The notes under the pieces: model-generated
What the model was told of the DNA's origin: nothing
Databases searched by the model: none
The model's input: only the letters and a program-made list of their open reading frames with translations
Source of the DNA: Arthrobacter sp. B2a2-09
GTDB lineage: Bacteria > Actinomycetota > Actinomycetes > Actinomycetales > Micrococcaceae
Reading direction: 5' to 3'
NCBI RefSeq assembly: GCF_027587375.1
Contig: NZ_JAMXIC010000035.1
Coordinates: 1 to 39,583 of the forward strand
DNA length: 39,583 bases
Position numbers and translations under genes: made by a program
Shown: positions 24,159 to 33,771 of the stretch, piece by piece
Position numbering within the stretch: position 1 is the first letter of the stretch
How the letters are laid out: the number at the start of each line of letters is the position of its first letter

Positions 24159-24174
24159 GGTTTCACGTGAAACC
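24159..24174. other. parS site 3
   Basis: GGTTTCACGTGAAACC: complete 14-bp core, and a perfect palindrome with altered outer bases, 99 bp from site 2. The near-regular 100-bp pitch of sites 1-3 is notable. Confidence 0.93.
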
Positions 24175-24436
24175 GTCTGAGCGGTTGCGGCTCGTTGATG
24201 TGGCTACAGAACGTGGAGGTGGTTGAGATCGTTGATGTGTTACGGGTCGTCGCGGTGGTTTCCGCCGCTACTGATCTTGTACTGATTTCAGCCGCTCCCG
24301 CCCCATTGAACCCCGCGAACGCCCCTCCTCGTCGGTTGCTTGTTCTGGGGTCAACTCCTCGCTAGTCCGAGATGACGGATCCAGGGCCCCTCCTCACTGC
24401 CCGGTATGGGAATCGTGTGCGCCCCTTCATGCCCGA

Positions 24437-24452
24437 TGTTTCACGTGAAACG
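24437..24452. other. parS site 4
   Basis: TGTTTCACGTGAAACG: complete 14-bp core with one outer base changed. Confidence 0.93.
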
Positions 24453-26541
24453 CGATGCCAGCGCGGGGCCCGGTACCACGGGTTCTCTGCATCGGCTCGA
24501 CACGGACTAAGTTGCCGGAGTCAATCGCGCTAGACCAGTGCCGGCGGCGCCTGGTGCAGCGGCTTGTACACCGCATCTAACACAGCGAGTTCGAACCCAC
24601 TGGACGCGAGTTCATCAGGCAAACTTCCCGGCATCTCGAGCCCTCCAAGCACAGTCCACCTCGTTACTTGCCGTCGCGGCTAGATCTTTTGAAGAGTGCC
24701 CAGGCCGGGACCAGGGTGGCGATCCTCTGCTCGGCGATGCCATCTTCGAGTCCGGGAGTCCCACGCCTACTCACCCCGTTGGTTGTGCTGATGCTCTAGG
24801 CTGCCGTCCGACCCACGGCACCGGATTGGAACTCTTCGTCAGACGCCGTCAAATTCCACGCAACGCACCGTCACGCGAGTATGCCACGTGTCACCGCCTG
24901 CCCAAGTTTCGAGCGTTGGGAAGGAGCACTCGTCTATCCAATCAATTGAGGTTGTTTCAACCGACCGTAATCGCCTCGGCCGTCAACAGCCGGTCTATAC
25001 GGCCATCCAGGGACATCTGCGGTTCTCGGATGCAGTTCGACTCGCCGGATACACGTAGATTGTGTGGAAGGCCGCGGACTGTACATCAATCGGGGAGGAG
25101 CCACCCGATGCTCAGGCTCGACGATCCTGTCTAGTGCTTGTCCTCTGGCACCGCGAGTCTCGCGGGGCGCTGCCGCATAGACACCTGCGTCTCACCTACG
25201 CCGGGAAAGTGACAACTGAAACTCGCGGCGTCTGCACGCCCTAGATTTCGGAGTGAGCCGTACTGGCAGACTCATACAGTTCCGTGCGGTGGCTCAGAGT
25301 ATGCCGTCCGCAAGAGCCATTGAAGGAGTCGAGGCAGGCGCCGTCAGGCCGCCCGCAGGGATCGGAGCCGGAGCCCATGACCAGGGGTCACACAGCACGG
25401 GGATCCCGCACAGCAAACATCCACTGCACGGCAGCCGTGGGACAAGCAGGCCATCTTCCCCCTCAATTTCCACGGCGACGGGCTATTCGGCGATCGAATC
25501 TCGCTTTCAGGAGTAGGTCGACCCTGACGGTGGTGGTCACCCTTTCGAAAGGTGTGCCGCGATAGTGAGATCGTCCTCGCAAACCAGCAAGCGGTCCGTG
25601 CTGAATCAGCGCGGACCACACCTCCCAGAACCTATCGACGCAGCCTTCTGCCTCAGTTCCCACGGCCGAAAACCAGGCCGGAGCCAGGTTCAAGACAGCG
25701 CCGAATTCCAGTCTGTACCTCGATGATCATGGCCCGATGTTTAGTCCTGAATCACGGTGCCGGGCCGGGACACAACGCGCTCTCCAATCACTCATGGCCG
25801 CGGACGTTGGTAGAACCTGCGCCTCGCTCCCAGGCCACCGAGCTCCCAAACGAAGGCAGCGTGGTAGCAACACCGGCCACGGTACGACGATCATTCAGGC
25901 ACGAGAGAACCGCCGCCGTCGCATCAGCCCTTGGGAGAGCCACCCGCAGCCGGCCCCCTTGAGTTTGAATCTCCCAGACCTGACGCAAGTAGGGGTGCGC
26001 AAACTCGCGCGTAAGAACGCTAGGACCTGGCCGGGTTGGAAGAGTGGGCAGGTATGACATGGAGCGCGCGGGCCTACGCCAAAGTACCGAGAGACGATTG
26101 TGTGTCCGGGGATCGTGGGCAGACCGATCGTTCAAATGCGTGAATATCGGATGGCGACACCGATAGGTGAGAGTCCGCATGGGGCGGTCGGCCAGAAGTT
26201 CCCCCACAGTCCATACCGCTCAAAATGCTGACTGAGATTCGGCTCGGCACCGGCGTCCGTTGCTTCAATATCGGTCGATAGGCGAATACCATTGCCCAAG
26301 TGGGCCTGCGGGACGATTGCCCTTGTCGACGGCATGCCCGAGTCAGTGGCACACCGCGCCACTAATAGACCGGGACGCAGAAGATGAGTGTGGAGTCCGG
26401 CAGGTGCCAGCACCGTAGCCTCAGCGGATGCTTCCGCCTCCGGCACGTGTTCGTGGGCCCCTGCCCATACGACCGTTGTGGCTCCTCACTTCTCTGCAGG
26501 CAAGGGGTTGTCCTGCCGTCGGCAGTCGCCGGTGCGGCCGC

Positions 26542-26557
26542 AGTTTCACGTGAAACA
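26542..26557. other. parS site 5
   Basis: AGTTTCACGTGAAACA: complete 14-bp core with one outer base changed. Confidence 0.93.
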
Positions 26558-26718
26558 TGACGAGGCTATGGTGCTCAAACACGTTCAAGCCGACCTCGGA
26601 AGGCACCAGAAGCCTGGAGACTCCTGACCAAAATGCGAGCCCTAATGCACAACATGAGCCCGACCGTCGGCAGTCGCTGAATCTTCGCTGAGAAGGATAT
26701 CCACCGACGGGTCCAAAG

Positions 26719-26751
26719 TTATGCACAAAGTTTTCCACAGCAATATCCACG
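26719..26751 (+). repeat. DnaA-box-like triplet, copy 1
   Basis: TTATGCACA (26719), TTTTCCACA (26731) and ATATCCACG (26743) are spaced exactly 12 nt apart. The first two differ from the DnaA box TTATCCACA at one base, the third at two. The same triplet recurs at 27051-27083. Confidence 0.7.
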
Positions 26752-26933
26752 GGGGAAGAGAGCCGGTCCGAGCGGTCCTCCTAGCTTGGTGCGGAGCGTG
26801 TCTAGCGCGAATTGAGGGGACGCTCAGACCGCCAGGTGGGAGCCAACTTACACTCGACCGGAAAAGCGTCCAAAAGCCCAGGAATTGGCCAAAATCCGAG
26901 CAAACAGGGGGGAAATGGACCATCTTGCAGGCC

Positions 26934-26963
26934 ATGGTTCTGTTTCACGTGAAACAGAACCAT
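26934..26963. other. parS site 6 within a 30-bp perfect palindrome
   Basis: The 16-bp parS at 26941-26956 (TGTTTCACGTGAAACA) is extended on both sides to a 30-bp perfect palindrome, the longest of any parS here. It lies between the two DnaA-box triplets. Confidence 0.95.
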
Positions 26964-27050
26964 CGAAACGCTCAAGGAACACACGAGCACCAACGCGGGC
27001 CGCATGGAGACCCACGCAGGGCAGACCGCCATCTCCGGTATTCGGCCAAC

Positions 27051-27083
27051 TTATCAACAAAGTTTTCCACAACGATATCCACT
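27051..27083 (+). repeat. DnaA-box-like triplet, copy 2
   Basis: TTATCAACA (27051), TTTTCCACA (27063) and ATATCCACT (27075) again show an exact 12-nt pitch. About 30 of 36 bases match copy 1, including the linker ACAAAGTTTTCCACA. It lies 332 bp from copy 1. Confidence 0.7.
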
Positions 27084-28868
27084 GCTGCTCTCAGACTTTT
27101 CAACAGCGGTTCGCACGGGTCCAAGAGGTAGGGGCATGCCACGAGCGAAGCAAGCTTGTCCTCTCGCCTCCCGTGGAGACGCCCACATCGTGCTCGGTCT
27201 TCCGCGATCGTCCGCATCGGGATCATCGATAGCGGACCGCCTAGCCTCTTCGAAGTAGCGGGTAACGTAGTCTCAATGCGCCGGCCATCGGCCCACCGAG
27301 CGCCACTTCCGGCTTCCCCACATCTCCGAAATTCGGGATCCCGATGTGAACCAGCCCCGCCACGGCGAGCTAGCTCCGAACATGCCGCGGAGCCGCCATC
27401 TGGATTCGCCCAGCCAAGAGCGCACGAGTCCGGGCCCGCTCCACATGCACCAGGGACTGCGGTGTTGATCGACGTAGATGACGCACTACCAACTACCGGC
27501 TCGCCATCCAGGCGCTCCCAGGTCATGCACATCGCCGTACGCACAAGGACACCGGAGAGGGTCGCACCAGGACGTGGCCACCCGAAGGGCAGGTTCGCCC
27601 AAAGATGGGGGAGGATTCCAGCCTTACAGATCAGGGGAGCCAACAACCTTCGCGGCTTCATTCCAAGAGACCACCGCGAGTGGTACCGGGGCACAATCAC
27701 TTGTGCACTCACCTGCGCAATCATCGGTGCGAGCACGGACCCCGCCACTGACATCGCCACCGAAAGATCCTCAGTCGCTTGGGACTACAGGGGGACTACG
27801 ATCATGCTCTCTTCCCAAGGCCGTTTGCGATACTGACCACCGATTCCCGAGGAACAACTGGGTGGACCGGAATAGGCGATTCCCGCCCCGCAGGTCGAGA
27901 GGTTCAGGAACAGTCTTTGACTCGTGCGTACGCAGAAGATGGAACGATACTGAAGGCCGGATGGGGCATGGCACCGGCTCAGCAGTCCCGCCCCAGATGA
28001 AGAGAGCTCAGAGAACACTTTGGCCTTTGCCAGTCTCATGTTCTGGCGAACGGGGGAGAAACACCCTGTCGTTGGCCGCGACCTGATGCCGCAGACATCA
28101 GAGACCAAACAGCCTTCGGCATCAATCGAATCCGCACTCTGCGGTCGGCAGGCACCAACAATCCCGGGCGCGCGACGGCGGACCAAGGCCGAGCGATCAG
28201 CAATCGCTTCGCCCAGTACTGCTCGGTCACAGGTAGCCGCGCCGGCGACGGCTCCCAACGTCCAGCGCTCGCTCATCGTTGTCCTCGTTCCAGACGCTAC
28301 GATCGCGGGCTTGCCTTGGACCTAACCGTGCGCAGGCACTACAGTAGTGATGCCTCGTACCGGACAGCGCGGGTCATGAGCAGACAGAGCTTGAAACCTC
28401 TCCGCACGCGGGAACTGGTTCGCCGACAGGAAGACCCCCCGCACGTTCGCGTCCCAGCGTCCAAGCACACCCAGCCAGGATTACCTCCAGCTTTGCTTTG
28501 GGCGGCGAATTGCCCAGGCGCTGAGCGTGATACGTCAGCTGCCAAGAGGGCAGGCAGATTGAAATCCTGAGTGCAGAGATCCGGAACGCTAAGTGCAATA
28601 GCAGAACCCGTCGCCATTGTTGCGAACTTTCCTCCGGTGACTTCAGCGGCAGGGAATGCGTTCTTCCGGAAGCCCTGATGGATGTTACCGAGTCCCTGAG
28701 ACCTCACCTGCTAACGGGTGAGTGGACAAGGGAAGGTCGATAGACCAACGAGCTTCCGGGCCGTCTCACGACGCCGCGTTGCTGGTCACTCACTACATAC
28801 CGCGGGTGAGCTATCAGTTACTAGAACGCGTGCCCCTGAATCGAGTCCGGTCGAGTCTACAGAGCTCC

Positions 28869-28884
28869 TGTTTCACGTGAAACA
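28869..28884. other. parS site 7
   Basis: TGTTTCACGTGAAACA, a perfect match, part of a 20-bp palindrome (28867-28886). Confidence 0.95.
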
Positions 28885-28981
28885 GGCAGGGCCGACTCTC
28901 CATCCAGGCCGACTGACGGGTCGGCGCGCAGACCGAGCTCACCTCCCACCGGCCCAGGCCGACCAGTCCAGCTGGGCTGGC

Positions 28982-28997
28982 TGTTCCACGTGAAACA
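28982..28997. other. parS site 8 (one mismatch)
   Basis: TGTTCCACGTGAAACA, one base off the consensus and 113 bp from site 7. It is the only site in the cluster with a core mismatch. Confidence 0.8.
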
Positions 28998-29335
28998 ACG
29001 GGAGGCTCTTTGGCGGACAGGAGATACCAATCTATTTGGTCCAGCATGCTCGGAACATTGCAGCCTCATCAGCTGCAATCTATCCATAAGGTCTGCGGTC
29101 ATATGGTGCCTCATGTCGGCTGAACCCCCTCCAGGTGATGCTCGCAAAGCCACTCTCTGTCGCCTGACTGACCCAAAAGAAGAAGGGGGCGGACCTAATC
29201 CGAATGCCGAAACCCAGATCGATCCAGGATGCCACATCCCTGCGTCGGGAGCGGGGAATCGTGCGAGGCTCCCGATATTCCGGTTCGAATATGGGAGATC
29301 CAGTAGATCGTCAGTTGAAGGCAGGCGAACCCTAT

Positions 29336-29351
29336 GGTTTCACGTGAAACG
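29336..29351. other. parS site 9
   Basis: GGTTTCACGTGAAACG with a complete 14-bp core. Confidence 0.93.
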
Positions 29352-29764
29352 CAGTACATGAGATCGCAGGATTAGGATTGCAGCCCGACAGGACGCATGG
29401 GGAACAAGAAGCCGCTCGTCACCAGAAACGTATTCCAATTCGCTCAAACAGGAGCACTCTCGATCGTGTCCAAAGTGTTCCATGCCGACGATATGAACAA
29501 CGTACGCCAACACCATCGGATTGGCCGCTCAGACTCAGGCGCCGCACCAGAAGGGCGAACGTAACGGATGGTGACTGAAGGACCATCCAAGTCAGTCGAC
29601 GGTCCAGCCCGACAAACTCGGACGCAACGGCACGCCAGCAAATTCCTGCTCGCTTGCCCCGAGGCGGGGAAGATCACACGGCACTGTATAAGAAGAGCTT
29701 CCCTCACGGAACCTGAGGCACCAACGAGAAGCCAAACTCCGCCTTCCTACGGACTGCATCCGAA

Positions 29765-29780
29765 CGTTTCACGTGAAACA
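29765..29780. other. parS site 10
   Basis: CGTTTCACGTGAAACA with a complete 14-bp core, 365 bp from the parB stop codon. Confidence 0.93.
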
Positions 29781-30094
29781 CCGGAACGACACCGCAATTC
29801 CCCGGTCGTGACATGCTCGACGACCATCTGCCAATACAACGCGAACCCCGCCGCATAACAAAGGGCCACGCGCGGCGCGAAGGCTTACAGCAATGGATGC
29901 CGTAGAGCTAAGCGAACCGGATTGCTCTGGCCACGGCAGAAGGGCCTCCACCTGGCCCTGCGAGCAGTAGGAGCTACAGATCTCAGATAGCCACCCACAG
30001 CCACTCCCAACGGGTCCCTACCGCGCTGCCACACGGTCAACGTGCGCAGGCATCAAGTATCGCGCAAGTAAGCCCAGGAAACCCCAAAAAGAAA

Positions 30095-30126
30095 ATGGGG
30101 CCTGCCTCGTTAGAAGCAAACCCCAT
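30095..30126 (-). terminator. intrinsic terminator of the parAB transcript
   Basis: On the minus strand an 11-bp stem (two G:U pairs) beginning ATGGGG has a 10-nt loop and is followed by TTCTTTTT. It lies 18 nt after the parB stop codon. Confidence 0.75.
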
Positions 30127-30144
30127 TCCGCAGAAATCGAGCGA

Positions 30145-31326
30145 CTAGCCTTCATCCCCGGGCGACAAGACATCCATAATCCGGTTTAGGTCCTCAACAC
30201 TTGCAAACTCAATGCTGACTCGCCCTTTACGGGCACCCAAGGTGATCTTCACATTGGTGTCCAGGCGATCCGAAAGAGAAGAAGCAAGGTAGTCGAGGCG
30301 CTCATGGCGTGCATTAGGGCGCGGGATGCTGTTCTTAGCCGGCACCGTAGGATCCTGGTACAACGCCACTGCTTCCTCAGTGGCCCGTACGGACATTCCT
30401 TCGGAGACAATCTTCTGTGCGAGACGCTCCATCGCGGCTGCGTCCGGGAGAGCAAGCAATGCACGTGCATGGCCGGCCGAGAGCACGCTGGCAGCAACTC
30501 GCCGTTGGACCAGGGGAGGAAGTTTGAGGAGGCGAAGAGTGTTGGACACCTGCGGCCGCGAACGTCCGATCCGGTCAGCCAGCTGTTCGTGGGTGGTACC
30601 GAAGTCCTCCAGGAGCTGCTGGTAGGCGGCTGCTTCTTCGAGGGGGTTCAGCTGACTACGGTGGAGGTTCTCCAGCAAAGCATCGCGCAGGAGATCGTCA
30701 TCATTCGTGTCGCGAACAATCGCCGGGATAGTTTCGAGCCCGGCGGCCTGCACTGCCCGCCACCGCCGCTCACCCATCACCAGCTCGTACGGTTCTCCAC
30801 CCTTTTCGGTTGAAGTGCGTACAACAATTGGCTGGAGTACGCCTATTTCCTTGACGGAGTGAACCAGCTCCGCCATGTCGTCCTCATCGAAGACGCTGCG
30901 CGGCTGCTTGCGGTTGGGATGAATGTCCCCGACGGGGATTTCGGCGAAGCGCGCCCCGGGAACCTCAACTAGTTGAACCTCGGGCGATTCCGCAGGAAGA
31001 GACTCAGAAACGGCGTCTCCCGCAGAACCGTCGGCTGACGCGGCCTCGCCTTCACCGGTGGTGCCCTTCGCGGCGGGCGACTTCGCAGCAGGACTCTTTG
31101 CCGCCGTCGAACTCTTGGACGAAGAGCCTCGCGACGGAGAGCTCTTCGCTACCTCGGTCTCAGGCACCTCAGGTGTATCCACCGTCTCCGGGGCCTTGCG
31201 CGCCTCAGGAAAGAAGAGGTCCACAGGGCGGGACGTCGGAACGCCATTGCCCGATGCACCAGCCGAAGCGGAGCTGGGAATGAGAGCCCCAAGACCCCTA
31301 CCCAGGCCTCGTCGCTTTTCGCTCAT
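30145..31326 (-). CDS. parB: ParB, centromere-binding CTPase
   Basis: 393 residues from ATG 31326 (GGAGG 9 nt upstream). The ParA-contacting N-terminus RRGLGRGLGALIP is followed by a long Ser/Ala/Pro/Lys linker (about 20-115) with a KSPAA repeat. The CTP-binding domain has GERRWRA (185-191) and ENLHRSQLNP (219-228). The helix-turn-helix that reads parS is at about 243-270 (THEQLADRIGRSRPQVSNTL), and a C-terminal dimer domain ends the protein. ParB loads at parS as a sliding clamp and spreads to condense the origin region. Eleven parS sites lie within 8.4 kb of its gene, ten of them directly downstream. Co-transcribed with parA (67-nt gap). Confidence 0.97.
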   Translation of the reverse strand: MSEKRRGLGRGLGALIPSSASAGASGNGVPTSRPVDLFFPEARKAPETVDTPEVPETEVAKSSPSRGSSSKSSTAAKSPAAKSPAAKGTTGEGEAASADGSAGDAVSESLPAESPEVQLVEVPGARFAEIPVGDIHPNRKQPRSVFDEDDMAELVHSVKEIGVLQPIVVRTSTEKGGEPYELVMGERRWRAVQAAGLETIPAIVRDTNDDDLLRDALLENLHRSQLNPLEEAAAYQQLLEDFGTTHEQLADRIGRSRPQVSNTLRLLKLPPLVQRRVAASVLSAGHARALLALPDAAAMERLAQKIVSEGMSVRATEEAVALYQDPTVPAKNSIPRPNARHERLDYLASSLSDRLDTNVKITLGARKGRVSIEFASVEDLNRIMDVLSPGDEG

Positions 31327-31393
31327 TAGTATGTCCCTCCGGTGGAATGGCAAGAATAGAGCCCGCCAAGGATGTTGCAGTGATTCAGAAAGT

Positions 31394-32455
31394 CTAGCGC
31401 TCGGCGATTTCCGCGGCGGCTTCCATGTAGGACAACGCGCCGCTGGATGAAGGATCGTAAGTCATTACCGTCTGTTGGTAGCTCGGGGCTTCCGAGATGC
31501 GCACGGAGCGTGGAACCACTGCGCCGAGAACCTGTTCCGGGAAATGTTGACGGACTTCGGACGCCACCTGTGCGGCCAGATTGGTGCGGCCGTCGTACAT
31601 GGTGAGGAGAATGGTGGAAACGACCAGATCTGCATTGAGATGCTTCTGGATCATTTCGATGTTCTTGAGTAGCTGGCTCAGGCCTTCCAATGCGTAGTAC
31701 TCACACTGGATGGGGATGAGTACCTCGCTGGCGGCGCAGAAGGCGTTGACGGTCAGCAGACCCAAGCTGGGCGGGCAGTCGATGAAGATGAAGTCCAGGC
31801 GAGCTTCACCGTTCTTCGCCCGTTCCTTCGAATACACATCGATTGCACGGCGCAGGCGCTGCTCGCGTGCAACGAGGGAAACCAATTCAATTTCAGCACC
31901 CGCCAGGTGAATGGTTGCCGGCGCGCAGATGAGATTGGGAATATCAGGGCAAGGAGCTACAACGTCACGCAGCGGAAGGTCGTTGATCAGCACATCGTAA
32001 ATGCTGTCGACGTCGGCGTGGTGCTCAATACCAAGGGCAGTGGATGCATTCCCCTGGGGATCTATGTCGATCACCAGGACGTTGAGTCCAGCGGAAGCCA
32101 AGGCTGCCGCAATATTGACCGTCGTGGTGGTCTTTCCTACGCCGCCCTTTTGATTGGACACGGTAAAAATACGGGTCCTCTCCGGCTTGGGAAGCTCGCG
32201 TCCCACCAGCCGTTCGCGACGTCGGGTCTCGTTGGCGAGCTGACGCGCAATAGGGCTCGAGTCGTCGATGGAGTCCATGACGTTGTCGCTTCCGACAATC
32301 AGGGTTTCACGTGAAACAGCGGCGTTTGAAACCGAATTCGTGCGCATCAGCGCAGACTCAAAGGAGGCCGAGGGTGCAGCCATGGCCCGGGCGGACCCCA
32401 AGGAAATAAATGGCGGGATCCGCTGGGTGGAGGTTTCGCTACTGCCCACTGTCAC
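31394..32455 (-). CDS. parA: ParA, chromosome-partitioning ATPase
   Basis: 353 residues from GTG 32455; a second GTG at 32449 is equally possible. The deviant Walker A KGGVGKTT is at 103-110, the A-prime motif VIDIDPQGNAS follows, and Walker B is DFIFIDCPPSLG. A non-conserved lead of about 95 residues precedes the ATPase domain; it is encoded across a parS site (32303-32318, giving VSRET), so the start could lie further in. ParA forms an ATP-dependent gradient on the nucleoid and pulls ParB-parS complexes apart. Order rsmG-parA-parB is the standard bacterial arrangement. Confidence 0.96.
   Translation of the reverse strand: MTVGSSETSTQRIPPFISLGSARAMAAPSASFESALMRTNSVSNAAVSRETLIVGSDNVMDSIDDSSPIARQLANETRRRERLVGRELPKPERTRIFTVSNQKGGVGKTTTTVNIAAALASAGLNVLVIDIDPQGNASTALGIEHHADVDSIYDVLINDLPLRDVVAPCPDIPNLICAPATIHLAGAEIELVSLVAREQRLRRAIDVYSKERAKNGEARLDFIFIDCPPSLGLLTVNAFCAASEVLIPIQCEYYALEGLSQLLKNIEMIQKHLNADLVVSTILLTMYDGRTNLAAQVASEVRQHFPEQVLGAVVPRSVRISEAPSYQQTVMTYDPSSSGALSYMEAAAEIAER
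32303..32318. other. parS site 11, inside parA
   Basis: GGTTTCACGTGAAACA, complete 14-bp core, read within parA codons 46-51 (VSRET). Intragenic parS near the parA start also occurs in other bacteria and could let ParB modulate parAB transcription. Confidence 0.93.
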
Positions 32456-32535
32456 ACTCTCACTCTCATTCGGCTCTAGCTGCCGTTCTCTAGCTTAACC
32501 GCTCAGTTGCGGACACGCGGGACACAGCGCCGAAG

Positions 32536-33186
32536 CTAAGCGATCTTCCGCTGTTTGTTAACGACGATCCTGACCACTGTGGTGGGTTCCTCCAAGAGCT
32601 CCTGCCCACAAACCACAACAGACGTTTCCACGCCGCCGAGCTTGCGGATGACTTTTGCTGCTTGCTCAATCTCTTCGGCAGCACTGCGGCCCTTGATCGC
32701 AACAACTTCACCCTTGCCGTTAAGCAAGGGAATGGTCAAGCCAGCAAGCTTGGACAAGGCAGAGACAGCCCTCGCCGTGACAACGTCCGCGTCGACCATT
32801 CCCACTGCGAGCTCGGCCCGGGTGCGCATGACCGTGACATTGCCCAGCCCGAGGTCATCCACCACTTCCTGAAGCCAGATGACGCGTCGCTCCAGGGGTT
32901 CGATCAGCGTTAGTTCAAGATCGGGACGTGCAATCGCCAAGCACAAGCCGGGGAGGCCCGCACCGGAACCAACGTCTGCAACGTGGCTTCCGTGGGCTAT
33001 TGCCGACTCGATGACGGCGCAATTGAGAACGTGCCGGCTCCACAGGCGGGGAACCTCGCGCGGGCCAATCAGCCCGCGCTCGGTTCCTGATGTCGCCAAA
33101 TGTTCTACGTACCGCTGGGCGAGCCCAAGCCGGTCACCGAAAATCTTCTCTGCCGCCTGCAGTTCGGCTGCCGTGATTTCAACCAT
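32536..33186 (-). CDS. rsmG: 16S rRNA (guanine-N7) methyltransferase
   Basis: 216 residues. The SAM-binding motif VADVGSGAGLPGLCLAIARP and the RsmG-specific REVPRLWSRHVLNCAVI are clear. It methylates G527 of 16S rRNA; loss gives low-level streptomycin resistance in other bacteria. It starts 6 nt after the jag stop codon, so it belongs to the rpmH-to-rsmG run, and precedes parA as in most actinobacteria. Confidence 0.96.
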   Translation of the reverse strand: MVEITAAELQAAEKIFGDRLGLAQRYVEHLATSGTERGLIGPREVPRLWSRHVLNCAVIESAIAHGSHVADVGSGAGLPGLCLAIARPDLELTLIEPLERRVIWLQEVVDDLGLGNVTVMRTRAELAVGMVDADVVTARAVSALSKLAGLTIPLLNGKGEVVAIKGRSAAEEIEQAAKVIRKLGGVETSVVVCGQELLEEPTTVVRIVVNKQRKIA

Positions 33187-33192
33187 GATCCG

Positions 33193-33771
33193 TTAGTCGG
33201 CCGAAACCACGATGTGGCGGCCGGCGCCTTCGCCGTCGGACTCGGATACAAAACCGAGGTCCGCAACAGCGTCGTGCACAATCTTGCGTTCGTATGCGCT
33301 CATGGGTTCAAGTGCCACCGGGGCGCCGGTCTCCTTGACCTTCGCGACGGCGTCTTCGGCAATCTGCTGCAGATCGCCGGCACGTTCCTTGCGGTATCCG
33401 TTGATGTCGAGCACCAGGCGCGAGCGGTTTTCGGTTGCCGACAGCACGGACAGGCGAGCGAGTTCCTGAAGGGCTTCTAGCACTTCACCGTCGCGGCCGA
33501 CCAGGCTCTCAAGCCCCTCGGAGTCGTCTTCGGCCGCGATGGAGATGTAGGTTCGGCCATTGCGGACCTCAATGTCGATGTCGCCGTCGATGTCGGCAAT
33601 GTCGAGGAGTTCCTCGAGGTAGTCTGCGGCGACGTCGCCCTCTTCCTCGAGGCGGCTCACGGAAATGCTCTTGCCGGCAGGAGCGCCCTCTTCGGAAGTT
33701 TCTACTGCGGCCTCTGCCAGTTCCTCGGTGGAGGCAGCGGCCGTTGCCTCTTCGGTGCTTTCAACAGACAT
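33193..33771 (-). CDS. jag: Jag/KhpB RNA-binding protein (KH and R3H domains)
   Basis: 192 residues. An acidic, Ala/Glu-rich lead (1-40) replaces the Jag-N domain of Firmicutes. The KH domain (about 45-120) has the GRDG loop, and the R3H domain (about 135-190) has ERKIVHDAVAD with the R-x3-H signature. It binds RNA and, with KhpA, influences cell division and envelope synthesis in Gram-positive bacteria. Its ATG overlaps the yidC stop by 1 nt (TAATG), so translation is coupled. Confidence 0.94.
   Translation of the reverse strand: MSVESTEEATAAASTEELAEAAVETSEEGAPAGKSISVSRLEEEGDVAADYLEELLDIADIDGDIDIEVRNGRTYISIAAEDDSEGLESLVGRDGEVLEALQELARLSVLSATENRSRLVLDINGYRKERAGDLQQIAEDAVAKVKETGAPVALEPMSAYERKIVHDAVADLGFVSESDGEGAGRHIVVSAD

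Larger units (their letters stand above)
23599..30094. other. gene desert with parS cluster (candidate centromere)
   Basis: About 6.5 kb without a credible gene on either strand. Open frames up to 262 codons exist, but none has a recognisable domain together with a ribosome site, they overlap one another in different frames, and many translate parS sites (FHVKQ, VSRET). Base composition looks lower in GC than the flanking genes and varies line by line. It holds ten parS sites in three groups (23959-24452, 26542-26956, 28869-29780) and two DnaA-box triplets (26719-26751, 27051-27083). In 24453-26541 and 27084-28868, apart from those signals, I see nothing I can name. In mycobacteria this slot holds cwlM and another gene; remnants are not recognisable here. 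Confidence 0.75.

Noticed and set aside
24585..24605. GTTCGAACC, resembling a tRNA T-loop
   Set aside because: Flanking bases do not form a T-stem, and no acceptor, D or anticodon arms can be drawn.
24538..25134. 198-codon ORF in the desert
   Set aside because: No ribosome site, domain or family-like composition; a chance open frame in GC-rich DNA.
26972..27836. Opposed ORFs of 262 and 226 codons in the desert
   Set aside because: They overlap each other on both strands, lack ribosome sites and known motifs, and one crosses the DnaA-box triplet.
29271..29294. GGTTCGAAT, resembling a tRNA T-loop
   Set aside because: The bases form a simple ATATTC/GAATAT hairpin; no cloverleaf.
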